The translations under genes were made by a program, and so were the position numbers. From Malachius bipustulatus (taxonomy: Eukaryota > Arthropoda > Insecta > Coleoptera > Melyridae), in contig OU342630.1 of the NCBI GenBank assembly GCA_910589415.1, positions 28,863,867 to 28,927,866 of the forward strand: a DNA stretch of 64,000 nucleotides, written 5' to 3'. Under the pieces are notes generated by a model, which had not been told where the DNA came from, searched no databases, and was given only the letters and a program-made list of their open reading frames with translations. Shown piece after piece: positions 44,742-57,409 of this stretch (positions are counted from its first letter, which is position 1; each line of letters starts with the position of its first letter).

Positions 44742-45741
44742 CTATATCTACCTGCGATATTCTTATGGTAATTGATATCCCTAAACGTTGCGATTGTGTC
44801 TAAGTCCAAAGGGGCAGATGACAGACAGATTCCAGGTATACATTATTTCACATTACATTACATACATTATCTTTACATTTCAAAAACCTGTGGAACTTGG
44901 GCGAAAAACTATTGAAGAAACGATATTTTGGAAACCTGCATGGGATTTGGCAAAGCACTTGTGAAACTGCTGGACCTGGTAAAGTTGGCTGAGATTAGTT
45001 TGATGAAGAGATCAGACTTTACATTTTTGGAACTGGGCCACTCTTCAATGAGATGCGAAAATGAGCTCATCAAATGACGACTTTGTTATGAAAATAGATG
45101 AATTGGTTTTAGTTGGGGCAGAATATAACTAGATCCCAGGCAGCAAGGAATGTTCACTGAATGTTCCCTAAATGTTCACCGAACATTAAACATTGCTCTA
45201 ATGTTAAACAGACTTTCCGAATATTCAGGCAACGTTCAGATTCTAATGTTCGTTTTCAGACGTTGAATAAAAATTCACTGAACATTAGATACTGAACGAC
45301 ATTGAAAATGCAATGTTTAATTAACATTCATACAATGTTTTAGATGAAATGTTTATTGCACGCAATTACATACAGGTACACTGACATCAGGTAAATAACA
45401 TATACCAAAAAAAAAATTGGAAAATTACATGCTGAAACGAAAATATTTGGCTTAAAAATTGATAAAAACCATAATTATATTTATTATAATTATTACAACA
45501 AGGTGTTGCGCGCGCAGCTCTCTTGTCTATTTCATTCCCAGTATTCTCTTGTCTTGTGTCCAATATGTCCGCTATTCTTGGCATTTCATTTTGTTTTTCT
45601 AAACTATGAATATACCTATGTATAGGTATAAAAGTCACAATAAATTATCAGCAAGCTAAGTATTTTATGCTTGTCTGGTCGGAGAGAGAAGGTGCAGAGA
45701 GTGATGCAAACTAATCTAATTCTTCATCCCAGGTATTATAG

Positions 45742-47730
45742 CAGTGTGTCCCCAGATGGACCTAACTATACTTATAACCTTATTTTGCATCTTAGGAAAA
45801 AAAGTCATTCTTTAGAAAAAGTTTTGCTTTATCTAGAATATCTTCAGCCGCTGTCAAAATTTCGAAATAATATACAGGATGGATACAATTCATTTATTAC
45901 AGTTTTTACCATGTACAAAAGTTTATACAAAACTTATTCCACATGTTGCCCTCCTAACGTTACACATTTTTCAACAAGTGATCTAAACTAAGTATGAAAC
46001 TTAAAAAAAAAGAGTGAAAACACAGGTACATCCTACTTGAAAGAAAAGTGATATTAACTGAAATTTCAACAGAAAGTCAGTGATAACTAATTAGAAGTTT
46101 TATCTCTAAGTAGATTTGTTTATCTTTATTAGGATAAATAAGTAATACAATGGATACATTTTGCCAAAACAAATGATTTACTCAAATTTATATCGATTGG
46201 TGTCTACTATACAGGGTGGCTCAGCGAAAAGGTACCAGGCCTAATAACTTGAAAACTGAAGATGTACGCGAAAAACGCCAAAACAGGTCGATTTTGTTAG
46301 CGAGGGGGGCATATTTTCGTGACAAATTTAACTACCCAAGTTCACCCCCTTGGTAGGGGTAGCTACCCCTTTGCGTATCATCATAGGGAACAGATATCGG
46401 GTGATACATCATTTGAAAGCCACTCGAATTCTCTTTACAACGATATCCAAAATTTTGGGTTTCGCTCACATATAGGGTGGCCCAACGAAAACGCAACTCG
46501 CCTTAATAACTTGGAAACTGAAGATGTACGCGAAAAACGCCGAAACAGGTCGATTTTGTTATCGAGGGGGACATATTTTCGTAACAAATTTACTTACCCA
46601 AGTTCACCCCCTTGGTAGGGGTAGCTACCCCTTTGCTTATCATCATAGGGAACAGCTATTGAGTGAGACATCATTTGACAGCCACTTGAATTCTCTTTAC
46701 AACGATATCTAACATTTTGTGTTTCACTTACATACAGGGTGGCTCAAAAAAATGTTATTGTTGGGCCAACCTGTATGTAAGCGAAACCAACCACATACAT
46801 CATTTGAAAGCTACTTGAATTCTCCTAACGATATTCAACATTTTGGGTTTCACTTACATACAGGGTGGCTCAAAAAAATGTTTTCGTTGGGCCAACCTGT
46901 ATGTAAGCGAAACCCAAAATGTTAGATATCGTTGTAAAGAGAATTCAAGTGGCTTTCAAATGATGTCTCACTCAATAGCTGTTCCCTATGATGATAAGCA
47001 AAGGGGTAGCTACTAGCTACCCCTACCAAGGGGGTGAACTTGGGTAAGTAAATTTGTTACGAAAATATGTCCCCCTCGATAACAAAATCGACCTGTTTCG
47101 GCGTTTTTCGCGTACATCTTCAGTTTCCAAGTTATTAAGGCGAGTTGCGTTTTCGTTGGGCCACCCTATATGTGAGCGAAACCCAAAATTTTGGATATCG
47201 TTGTAAAGAGAATTCGAGTGGCTTTCAAATGATGTATCACCCGATATCTGTTCCCTATGATGATACGCAAAGGGGTAGCTACCCCTACCAAGGGAGTGAA
47301 CTTGGGTAGTTAAATTTGTCACGAAAATATGTCCCCTCGCTAACAAAATCGACCTGTTTTGGCGTTTTTCGCGTACATCTTCAGTTTTCAAGTTATTAGG
47401 CCTGGTACCTTTTCGCTGGGCCACCCTGTGTATTCAATATTCAATATTAAATTGAAATTATGTTGTCTCTAGCAAAGAATTTATTTAGTTAAGTGCTACG
47501 GTATTGGTGAAGTGCTATATCGATATGCAATTGAACTTTTTAGTAGGAAATATCCTTGATAAAAACTGTTATAAATGAATTGTATCCACCCTGTATATTA
47601 TTTCGAAATTTTGACAGCGGCTTAAGATATTCTAGATAAAGCAAAACTTTTTCTAAAGAATGACTTTTTTTCCTAAGATGCAAAATAAGGAAATTTATAA
47701 GTATAGTTAGGTCCATCCGGGGACACACTG
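45742..47730. mobile_element. Middle foldback (level 2 of the nest)
   Basis: The ends are CAGTGTGTCCCCAGATGGAC and a near-inverse, within TATA-like flanks. The arms at 45742-45910 and 47570-47730 carry the same open stretch read in opposite directions, so the 106- and 62-codon frames there are not genes. Confidence 0.8.
46212..47428. mobile_element. Inner palindrome, 1.2 kb (level 3 of the nest)
   Basis: Two arms of about 540 bp are almost exact inverses around a centre near 46830. Each arm holds two copies of the 262-bp unit seen at 12000-12520. The ends are CAGGGTGGCTC and the inverse; the left flank is TA, while the right flank is TG (probably mutated). No gene. Confidence 0.85.
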
Positions 47731-47799
47731 TATAAGGTAGTCATTATGATGTAGACAGGAAGAAGAAAAACAACACGAAAGAGCAAATGTGACCTTATA

Positions 47800-47816
47800 A
47801 TAATAATAATAATTTA
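47800..47816. repeat. (TAA)n microsatellite
   Basis: A short run of taa units within the nested region. Confidence 0.6.
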
Positions 47817-48183
47817 TTGTTCACTGATGGATTGATAAATGGAATACACCTACATAATAAGTATTATTTTTTTCAGCTTTTCAGCTCCATAGGTAATACA
47901 ATTCTTAGTGATGATCAGTTTGATAAAAAAAAAAAACATTCACTCAACATTTAAAACTAATATTCATTGAATGTTTACAAATCTGTCGTTTTTCACATTG
48001 GCTAAATGTTCATTTTCAAATGTTCAGTAAACATTCATTCATAAATGTTCACTAAAGCTTAAATCTGAACATTCACTGAACATTTAAAACTAATATTCAT
48101 TGAATGTTTACGAATCTGTCGTTTCTAACATATGGCTGAATGTTCATTTTTAACATTCAGTGAATGTTCGATTGCTGCCTGGG

Positions 48184-49460
48184 GATAATGGTCAGAGATC
48201 GTGCTGAAACGGAGTCTGGATTGATTAATCGTGCAGATAAAACTATTTGGATATAAATTATATTTTTGCATTGAATTAATTAAAGTTACAACATTCCTTC
48301 TTTTAATATATTTTTTTGTTGTAGCTCTAGAATTTTATTGTGTTTTATTTGATTTTCTTATTTTAATTACTTTTGGCATTTGTTTTACCTAAACAACTTT
48401 ATACTACTAACTTTATGCCTAAACAAATGATCCGGTAAACTGTGTCACCGAATATTTATGTGTAGTCACTACAGAAGGGTACATCCTCTAGGGAAATGTT
48501 AATTTACTGTCACTAAACCAATAGGTAGATTTAAGACGGCATAATCTGTAGGGAGGGTCATTCACGATGTTGTAGAATTTTGGAGTAAGTTGCTACAGCT
48601 ATCTGAATACTGTCTCAGTAAGATAATATACGAAATTGTCAAGAAATATCAAATCTTGGGGCTGCATCAATGATTAACAGGATCGCCTAGTGTTTTCAAG
48701 AAGATGCAATGACTTAACCCGGTTAAGATTGCAGACATTGAATAAGTCTCGACTTTAAAAAATATTCAGAAGGCTTTCTGGTAAAAACAATTCCTAACCA
48801 ACTCATCACACAATAGATTTACCGGTTGAATTTTCACTTCCTGCAAGGAGCATTTTACATAGCTGGAGTTTGCAAGTTTACCGATGAATGATGACTGTTT
48901 CTCTTGTATGTGAACATCTTCGCACTAAAGATTCGCTCTTGTTGGAGAGAAACAGTCCACTAAAAGGCGCAAAACTTCTTAGTTCTCTGTATAGATGTCA
49001 ACTGGCATAAGTAGTTCATGTCGAGTCAGTACCAACTGGTGTTTTTTGCGCTGATGATCCACTAATTAGGTACCTATGTCTATTAAAGTGGCGTAGGAAA
49101 AAAACGATAGCAATGTTTCACTGAACTATGGTTCAACCGTCTTAAAAATGTTTACTTTTTAAGTAAAAATTGTCTACAGAGCTGTCAAACTTTACTTCCC
49201 GAAAATCAAAATTATTTTCCGTTATCCAAGAATAGCTACACCAAAATACACCAAAAACCATACTACAGTTTGTGTCTATTCGATATTGGGTAGATTGAAT
49301 AAATAGAATAGTTTTGTCATTATTTTTTCGAAGCACTAACTGATCTACAGTGATCTACAGTGTGATCAATTCGTTCGTGAGCCACCCTGTAAATTTTCAT
49401 TTACTGTACGATTTTACCGGGATTGTTTTTTATAGTTTCTAAACCAATCCTAACCTTGTT
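48184..49460. other. No gene seen
   Basis: AT-rich. A tandem gatctacagt pair at about 49342-49361 and a lone MITE-type end CCACCCTGTA near 49383 are the only features noted. Confidence 0.4.
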
Positions 49461-49461
49461 T

Positions 49462-50690
49462 GACCCCTCAAGACCGACCATTTTATACACGGATGCAAGT
49501 CGACTTGGTATTGCCGGCATGTTGGTCCAAATTGTTGATGGACGCGAAGTGGTCATTGGATAATATCACAGTAAACACAACCCACCAGCATTACAACGCT
49601 ATCATTCTTTTGAGCTAGAGACCTTGGCTATAGTTATTTCGGTGAAGCGTTTTCGATGCTACTTAGCAGTACGAGTACGAGACGGTATAAACGTACGAAT
49701 CTAGGTCCGAAAGGTCTAGTCCTCAAAACCTGCAGGTGGCAACTCCTTCGTTTCAACCATGATGATATTGGGCATTTCTCGGAGGAAGAAACTTTCGAAA
49801 AAATTGCAGCCAGATTCTGCTTTCCTCGAATGCGTGATTTTGTTAAGAAGTATGTGAAGTGCTGTATGCCAGCCGGAAGAAAGCCGGGATACCTTCAACC
49901 CAATTAATAGTGTTTGTGGATGCTCACACGAAATTTTGTTCCATAACGGCAGTTAAGAATACAAAATTCCGACATGTCATTCGTGAGCTAGCTAGCATCA
50001 ACAAAACATTCGGAGCCCCGAAACGAATCATCTGTGACCAGGGAAGGTTATTTGCTTCCAAAGCCTTTAAAACCTACTGCGCAGAGAAAAAGATTATGGT
50101 TCATGCTGTGGGCATGCCCAGGGGGAATGGACAAGTCGAAAGTTATAACCGCACCATCACAGAATCACTAGCCACAATTGGTGCAGATCAGGGTGACTCA
50201 GCTTGGGATGAAAATGTAGCAAACATTCAACTGGGTCTCAATAATACTGTAAACAAGTTTCTTGGGGTGACGCCTTCCGAAGTGCTTTTGGGATACCGTT
50301 CAGGTCCAGATAATCACACTGATCTTAATGATGATTTGGAGACGACCGTGGACGTAACAGCTATCCGTAAAAGCATTTTTGAAAATTGCTTACAAGCTCA
50401 AAATACTCAGAAAGCACATTTTGATGTCCACAGTAGATCATCTAAATATTATCAGGTCGGAGATCTTGTGCTGGTGAAAATTTCATATATCGCGGGTCAA
50501 GGCAGCAGCAAGAAATTGTTGCCCAGATGGAAAAGATGGAAAGGGACTTTCCGAATCACGAAAATCCTAAAGAATCACCGTTACGAAGTCGCTGAAATTC
50601 CGGGGACTGTGAGATCAAGAATATCCTAAAAAGGAGTATATGCGGCGGATCATATCAAGAAGTTTTTGACACCCCTTCAGTACAGGTCAG
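49462..50690 (+). pseudogene. pol: Ty3/gypsy-like pol remnant: RNase H and integrase
   Basis: RNase H piece about 49485-49640: PTILYTDASRLGIAGMLVQ, then YHSFELETLAIV, with one stop between. The tether and the rest of RNase H are missing. The integrase starts near 49735 with an HHCC-like zinc region (FNHDDIGHFSEEET, then KKYVKCC). The catalytic core is in a 256-codon frame (49859-50629): FVDAHTKF (D21 of that frame), CDQGRLF (D60), GNGQVESYNRT (E94). I count 33 residues between the last two, two fewer than the usual D,D35E. A chromatin-tether-like C-terminal stretch (LPRWKRWKGTFRITKIL) follows. A frame shift separates the zinc region and core. No RT, gag or LTRs could be assigned. Confidence 0.85.
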
Positions 50691-50734
50691 TGGGTTCATC
50701 AGATCAGCACTTTCTGTTCTCCTATTCGTGAGTA

Positions 50735-50930
50735 GTCGAGGAGGCAGACCATGGTTTCTCAGTGATCATGTGGGAGCCGTCGAGAAAATGGTGCTGTGGC
50801 TTCTCTGTACTCCCAGTCATGAGTCGTCGAGGAGGCAGACCATGGTTTTTCTATGCTCATGTAGGAGCCGTCGAGAAAATGGTGCTCTGGCCTCTCTGTA
50901 CTCCGGTTCTGAGTCGACAAGAATATAGAT
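50735..50930 (+). repeat. Tandem repeat, period about 91 bp
   Basis: Two full units and a decayed third start with gtcgaggaggcagaccatgg at 50735 and 50826 and a gtcgac remnant at 50913. Each contains gagaaaatggtgct and ctctgtactcc. It sits just after the integrase end, so it may be the 3' untranslated part of the same retroelement. Confidence 0.7.
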
Positions 50931-53105
50931 CAGGGCTGCTCTGTGCTCTTGTAGAGGTACACTTCAAAAAGAGGAAAAAGTTTTTATTTTGCTCTTTAAC
51001 AAGTCACGAAACTCCCTGAGCTTTTCTTGGGCATTTTCTTACTTGAGTTTTTGTTATAGTAACCCCATGGAATGCATCCGCGTAGTCAGGATGGCCGTGT
51101 GAGCAAGAAAAGGGCCAGAATGACCACGGCCTCTCAGTTCTGGCATCCAGCATAGCGTTGTCATTGACATCGACAACACCGGCTGCCGCTGGGCGATGAT
51201 GATTTACTACGGGAAATTGGAAAAGAGACCCAGTCTCTGGAGAATACCAATACCTACAGACAGTAACAGTAACCTTGTAGCTCTTGTGGGAATAATATTA
51301 AATGCGTTCTAGGCTGACTCCGCGCAATATTATTTAATACACATATTCCTTATCCTTCCTCCCTACACTATGATTTAAAGTTCAAATTAAATAATAATTT
51401 TGCCGTTCACATTTGGATGTGCCTCAACTGTACCTTTCTTAGCTATTGATGGCTCATGGCTGCAGTGGAAATAAACTCGTCTGTGATTTAAAAGTTCAAA
51501 ACAGTTCATAGATAGTTATCATGCATTACAAAAACAACGTTCCAATTAATCAAGAAAGAAGTAGCATGTACCTACATTTTATTTGAACTCATACTCATGT
51601 AGGAAAATATTTTTCAACGCCTATTCGAAGAGTGTTTCCATTTACCTTTCTTAACTAGCGCTTGATTTAAGTACCTACAGTGAATAATAATTGTAATAAC
51701 GCAGTGCACTAAACAGCAACATAAGATCATAACTCCTCCACCTTCACTTGCAAAATATTCCCCTGTAAGTAGGTATGTATTAAATTGCCTGGTACGTGAC
51801 TAAAAAAGCAAAACCTAGTACCACCTACTTGGTGTACAATTGGCGTGGAATTTAAACCGCTGTTCCTGTTTCCTCCGCAGCAGCATATGTTATGTGTTTT
51901 CTTTGAATACATAACATGGAAGAATATCGTGTTTCAATTTCATTTAAAGCTTTTATCGAGTCGAACCAGAAGGTAATTAAAATATGTATAACAGACCCGA
52001 GCTGTAACCATTTAACTGCTTGATTTTCCTTGAACTTAACTTTATTGTATGTAACTGGTACGAATTCCAGCTAGGATTATTATGGTTCTCATGAGCTCTG
52101 TAGTAATATTTTTATATATTATAGTATGATAAAAAATAGAACACGAAATATACATGTGGAAAAACAAATCGGCTGGATGATGCATGGTCTGATAGAAGAC
52201 TGATTATTTTCTTTATTTCACACCCATAGTATTGTATGCCATGTAAAAGAGGGTCTAGCGAAAAAGTAATTATTTTTATGTGGTAAAAAATTGCTAGCGA
52301 GGTGACATTAATAATATCCGAGTTATCATGTTTTGTTTTTCTGGATTTATATACGTCAAATGAGTGGTTATCTTTATTCCTCAACATATCAGGTTTCCCT
52401 TAAATGTACACATAGCTGTTAAGTGGAGATCCAGTAGTTGACCGATCGTCGAAGATGGGTTTAGTTGAGCTCAGTATGATGTGTAGGTGAGGTGGTGTAA
52501 ATCTACATCGTTCTCGTTGTGATCCACTGACTTGCGACACGCATAGTGAGAAGGTTTTGTTGCGCTCGGCGAAACGTGGTTGTGGTGAGCGAAATATCCC
52601 TGTAGATACCATGGTATGTATGTGAAGTGATTTTGACGGCTGGCAACTGTACGAAGCAGGAGCATAGTCTCGTATAGACATAATATCTGCTTTCCACTTG
52701 GCACCCATGAGGGAAAACCGCTACATGACGTCGCAGAATTGCTGCATTGCTAGATTGGTGGGCTCATGCACCCCAGATACATGATTATTATGCGGGCTGG
52801 TTTTGGGTAGTAACAGAATGCTTTCATGAGCAGACACACTTGCTCTATAGTGTGTGGTGGTTATGGTGGCCTCTTTGGAAGAGCCGCATTCAGGCGAGGG
52901 GCACGGCCTCAACGGTGCCATAGGGTGCCTTTTCAAGAACCTGTATAGTGTTTATTTTTGTTCCTTAAATGCCTCGTACCGTCCCAATCCTTTCAATTTG
53001 TCTAACCATTCTCTTAGTTACGTTTCAGCGCTCACAAGGTTATTCCACAGAAACAGATAAGTAATGTGTAGCCCGGTGCCAGCGTGAAATTAAAATTAGA
53101 TTGGT
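50931..53105. other. No recognised gene
   Basis: 51050-51330 is GC-richer and may hold retroelement LTR or UTR sequence, but I could not find a second copy or boundaries. 52400-52940 has several overlapping open frames on the minus strand in different frames; none shows a domain. The rest is AT-rich. Confidence 0.35.
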
Positions 53106-53109
53106 TTTC

Positions 53110-54320
53110 TACAGTTGGTGTTTAAATTGAGTTGTTTGAGAGTTATAAACAAGTGAAAATAGCAATTTTCGAAGTTCAAGGCCCTTTCCAACGAAAACGG
53201 CTCAAGATAGAAGAAAACGGCTTACATTTCCCTATGCTTTAAAAAATCTGAGAATTCTCAACGTGTCGCCAAAAAAAAACAAAGATAGTACAAATGTTTC
53301 TGTACCATGGAATAGAACATAACAAGTGAAAATAGGGAAATGTAAACCGTTTTCCTCTATCTTGAGCCATTTTCGTTGTACAGGGCCTTGAACTTAAAAA
53401 CTGCGAGTTTCACTTGTTTATAACTCACACACTTCTCAATTTAAACACTAACTGTAAAATACAATTTCGTTTTTCTTTCTCATGCAATATAAAAATGCAA
53501 TAACATAAGAGCATTCCAATAAAAAAGAAAACAACTTTGATATGACCCTCTCATAGGGGATATTCTGAAAAGTCCAAAATAATTTTAACTTCTAGGCACT
53601 AAGACACTGTATAAAACCCAGTTTCAATTTTTTTTTAATCGCGCACGGTTTAGGGATAGACAGACCAAGGCGGTAGCGGCGCCCTCCCCCCACTTACAGA
53701 CAAAAATTATAAGTGTCAGCGATGCTGTGTTCCTACGCCACTGACACTGAGAGCAGTGGGGGTAAAAATTCAAATTGAGGCTTAAAAGTGAATTGAGAAG
53801 TTTGTGAATTATAAACAAGTGAAAATCGCAGTTTCTTAAGTTCAAGCCGTTGAACAACGAAAACGGCTCAAGATATGGTACAGAAAAATTTTATGGAAAT
53901 CTTATGGTGAAAACGACGTTCAAAAACGTCAAATAAAAACTTATTCGTGGGGCTTGAAATTTGAGCTATTTTTTGCTGAAGATCCGTAATAAATTCGAAA
54001 AAATAAGTCGGCGACTCATTATTATCGACCATACATTATCGTATTTGTATTTTTCAGTAGTTTTAGAAACTTTAAAAATATACAGGTTGATTCATTTTAA
54101 TCTCACCAGGGAAATATTTCGGAAAAAAATTGTGTTGTAGGAAAAAAAATTTCAGACAAAAGTTGTATGGTTATGTTTACAATCTTAAAATGCTATAACA
54201 TAGGAGAATTCCATAAAAAAAAAAAACAGAACTTTGATATGCTACTCTCAAATGGTCTGTATACCTAGCTCAAAATAATTTTAAATTATGGCAATTGTGA
54301 TCCTGTACTTTAATTATTGT
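53110..54320. mobile_element. Decayed members of the 19080-19908 foldback family
   Basis: Inverted copies at about 53130-53230 and 53330-53450 share tataaacaagtgaaaat and the inverse; a third half-copy is at 53800-53880. 54085-54320 matches the end arm (ttgattcattttaatct, then cagacaaaagttgt). There is no intact pair of ends. Confidence 0.55.
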
Positions 54321-54383
54321 ACCTACTTGCTTATTTTTTTTTGATAAAATCCATCGTTTGAGTTGAATTTTTTTCAACTTATA

Positions 54384-55391
54384 CAGGGTGCACCATGTAT
54401 CCTTCTCTATATTGCTATCTCCTTAACGCTAAGAGATACAGGGTGGGTTAAATTAGAGAAAAGATGTGCAGTTTTGTGGTCATCTCGAATTCGTCAAAAC
54501 ATGCAAGATATCTGTGACCGTTCCTGAAATATCCTGAAAAAACTGAAAAATCGAGATTTCTTGTTTTCGTCATATCTTTTTTATTATTGGAAATTAATAA
54601 ATAATTTTTTGCAGGCTTACATAAGCCGTTAAGAGCTATCCATCTGATATTTCAAAAATTTTCAAGGCCTACTAGATCCAAGAGTTTTCACAGTCAACTT
54701 TCGTTTTTCTTATGGCCGCCATATTATTTTTTTATGTCGTTTGATATGAAAAAAATAATGGAAACCAAAAATCAATAAACTAAAAAAAAAAAAAAAATTA
54801 AATTTTTATTCTTCTTTTTTCAAAGAAAAATCTAAAAAAAATCGTAGAAAAACGTCAACATTCGTAAAATACGCCGTAATAGTGCTTGCCTTATGGTTTT
54901 TTTAATTTATCTATGAAATTCGGTCTAAAAATGTGTCTTTTTTGTAAAGAAAAAAGAAGAATAAAAAATTTTTAATTTTATTTTTTGAAGTTTAACAATT
55001 TTTAGTTTTTATGATTTTTTTTTATATCGAACAACGTAAAAAAAACAATATGCATGGTGGCTATAAGAAAAACGAAAGTTGACTATGAAAATTCTGAGAT
55101 CTAGTCGGCTTTGACAATTTTTGAAATGTCAGATGGGTAGCTCTTGCCGACTGATGTAAGCACACAAAAAATTATTCATTAATCTCCAATAATAAAAAAG
55201 ATATGGCAAAAATAAGAAATCTCGATTTTTCAGTTTTTCAGGATATTTCAGGAACGGTCACAGATATCTTGTATGTCTCGACGGAATCGAGATGGCCACA
55301 AAATTGCGCTCCTTTGGACTTGTTTAACCGACCCTGTATCTGTTAGCGTTAGGAGATAGAGAATATAGAGAAGGATACATGGTGCACCCTG
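54384..55391. mobile_element. Complete palindromic foldback MITE, 1,008 bp
   Basis: It is flanked by TA. The ends CAGGGTGCACCATGTATCC and the inverse extend into arms of about 450 bp that match throughout. It is the reference copy for the truncated element at 6912-7769 and the split arms of 25746-28781. Confidence 0.9.
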
Positions 55392-56191
55392 TATTTATGA
55401 TAGGAACTAACCCTTTGAATTTGGCCCGATATCTCTGAAACACCCTGTAGAAGCGCACACTACACCTATACTTACATTCAAAATTTACTGTTTAGCATAC
55501 AGTCTTCACACTCCTAATAGTTGAAAAAATACTTCTGTCACGTATTTAACGTCTCAAATAGGGGAATGCCCTAGTTTTACAATAAGTAATTTTTTTAATA
55601 AACTGAACTATAAAATAAAACAAAACCGATGGAAGGCATTCTAATATTTATTTTCGAACTTCACAATCTACAGACTTTGTTTGCGTGCATATAATCAACA
55701 TACTGTTCTCTATATTTGGTCTTTCATGACTTCTGTGTTTGTTTACAGGTCATGACTCTCGACTTCTATGAACCGGTATGTATTATACCATATTGTTTCC
55801 ATTATTGCTCAAGCCGAGCACAAAAGGAGAAGGAAACATTTAAAGATAAAACCTAGGTGCCTACTACCATTTTCTTTACCTATCACTCCTATCAGAGATG
55901 TTTATTGCAGGTGCAATATAATTTTACAAACTTATTTGTAATTTAGGTATAAGAACTGATTCGGAAACTTTTTTCGGAAGGTTTTCCGAGAGGTAATCTA
56001 ATGAAAACCTTTGATTTACCAGATAAAATTATATACACGGTGTCCCAGAATAAAGGGGACAAACTTCAGCGGTAAAATATTTACCTAATTTTAAGACAAA
56101 AAGCCTTCCTTAATGAACCCATCAGTCTTTAATAAATTGGATATTAACGAAGTTACAGAATGTAGAATGTTCCAAAAATAACCCTTTTTGT
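55392..56191. other. No gene seen
   Basis: AT-rich. Lone MITE-like ends occur at about 55439 (aacaccctgta) and 56037 (cacggtgtccc). Confidence 0.4.
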
Positions 56192-56199
56192 ATAGCTCC

Positions 56200-57013
56200 T
56201 AGGGATTCACGGCTTGACTTGATAATCAAGCTACTTGACTTGACTTGACTAGAAAGCAAGTCAATTTCAAGTCAAGTGATAAAAATCGAATATCAAGTCA
56301 AGTCAAGTAATAATATTTCAAGTACTTGAAAAATCAAGCATTTTTTAATACTACTTGATTCATCCTTATTTTTCATCTTATCAAATCAACTAATCAAAAA
56401 GTACAAAATTGCGAGTAAGTTTTATAATTTCATTTAACAATCAGTACAAAAACGTAACACTTTTGCTTTAAAAAACCGTAAAATATTTCTTGCACAAGTA
56501 GGCAGATTAAAAAATAAGTACAAAGTACGTACATTTTCAATAAAATAAAAATAAACAAACGAACACTTATTTTTTAAAAGATAAAAATTAAAAGTATAGT
56601 TCTTAATGTCATTATTTGTCAAAGGGGCTCTGACAGAGTTGTCACTTAATCTGTTACAGAGTTCTGTAACAGCTAGAGCAGCTCTGGAAAACTTCCTTTC
56701 AACAGGAGCTGAAGCCGCTGGCGTTGATAAAAAATCTTTGGACATAGTTGCTAAGTTTGGAAAAATGCTTAATAATATTAAGACTAATAGATATTAAGAC
56801 TAATATCTATCATATGCATAAGTTTTCACGATTGAAAAATAAGTTTTTGTACAAACAGGTCACTTATCAAGCAATTTCAAGTAGTTTGAAATTGCTTGAT
56901 ATCAAGTCAAGTCAAGTAGTAAGTGTACGAAAAGCTTGACTTTCAAGTCAAGCTTTTCATCGCAGTCAATCTATTGATAAAACTGTCAAGCTACTTGACT
57001 TGATGAATCCCTA
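56200..57013 (-). mobile_element. hAT deletion derivative with perfect 8-bp target duplication
   Basis: The TIR is TAGGGATTCA/TGAATCCCTA. ATAGCTCC flanks both sides (56192-56199 and 57014-57021), the 8-bp duplication expected for hAT. Both subterminal regions are crowded with tcaagtcaag and the inverse. Inside is only the transposase C-terminus. Confidence 0.9.
56600..56775 (-). pseudogene. hAT transposase dimerisation-domain fragment
   Basis: The minus strand reads FPNLATMSKDFLSTPAASAP, then VERKFSRAALAVTELCNRLS and a terminal leucine/asparagine tail. This is the conserved hAT C-terminal block (SxPxERxFSxAxxxxxxxRxxLS). The catalytic DDE residues of the N-terminal part are absent, so the fragment cannot transpose DNA. 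It confirms the superfamily of the element around it. Confidence 0.85.
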
Positions 57014-57409
57014 ATAGCTCCCAAATGGCTTTATATTTTTTAAAGATACCTATGACGTTTTTTACTAATTATTAGTTTAATTATATTCCAACAATAATTA
57101 CTTTTTTTTATTTTTTATTTTTTTTATTTTAATTATCAATGAAAATAAATAAATCATAATATCCTAGTAATAGGAAAAAGTGTTTTTTTTTCTTTCTTTT
57201 CTTTCTAATGATGTCAAAACCAACAACTACGCCACTGCATTCCTTTTAAAAAAGTGTCTCAGGAATGTGTAAATTAGCTCCTTTCGATTCAATTAGTAAA
57301 TGAGACAGAATGGAAAAACGAAAAATCGAGTTTTTGCAATTATCTCGAAAACAAAATACGATAGCTTATTTTGGTTTTCACCATTGACGTTTTCTCAAAA
57401 ATAAAAAAT

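Larger units (their letters stand above)
45135..48183. mobile_element. Outer foldback with CCCAGGCAGCAA ends (level 1 of a nest)
   Basis: The TIR is CCCAGGCAGCAA. Subterminal DNA is packed with variants of aatgttcactgaatgttc on both sides (45150-45350 and 47935-48175). GAT follows and precedes the ends, a possible 3-bp duplication. The interior is occupied by two further inverted-repeat elements. The superfamily is not recognised. Confidence 0.75.

Noticed and set aside
45671..47728. Repeated open frames with ILHLRKKSHSLEKVLLYLEY on both strands
   Set aside because: They come from the inverted arms of the middle foldback at 45742-47730.
52400..52940. Cluster of overlapping minus-strand frames
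   Set aside because: Three frames are open over the same DNA with no motif, which is more like chance in a low-stop region than a gene.
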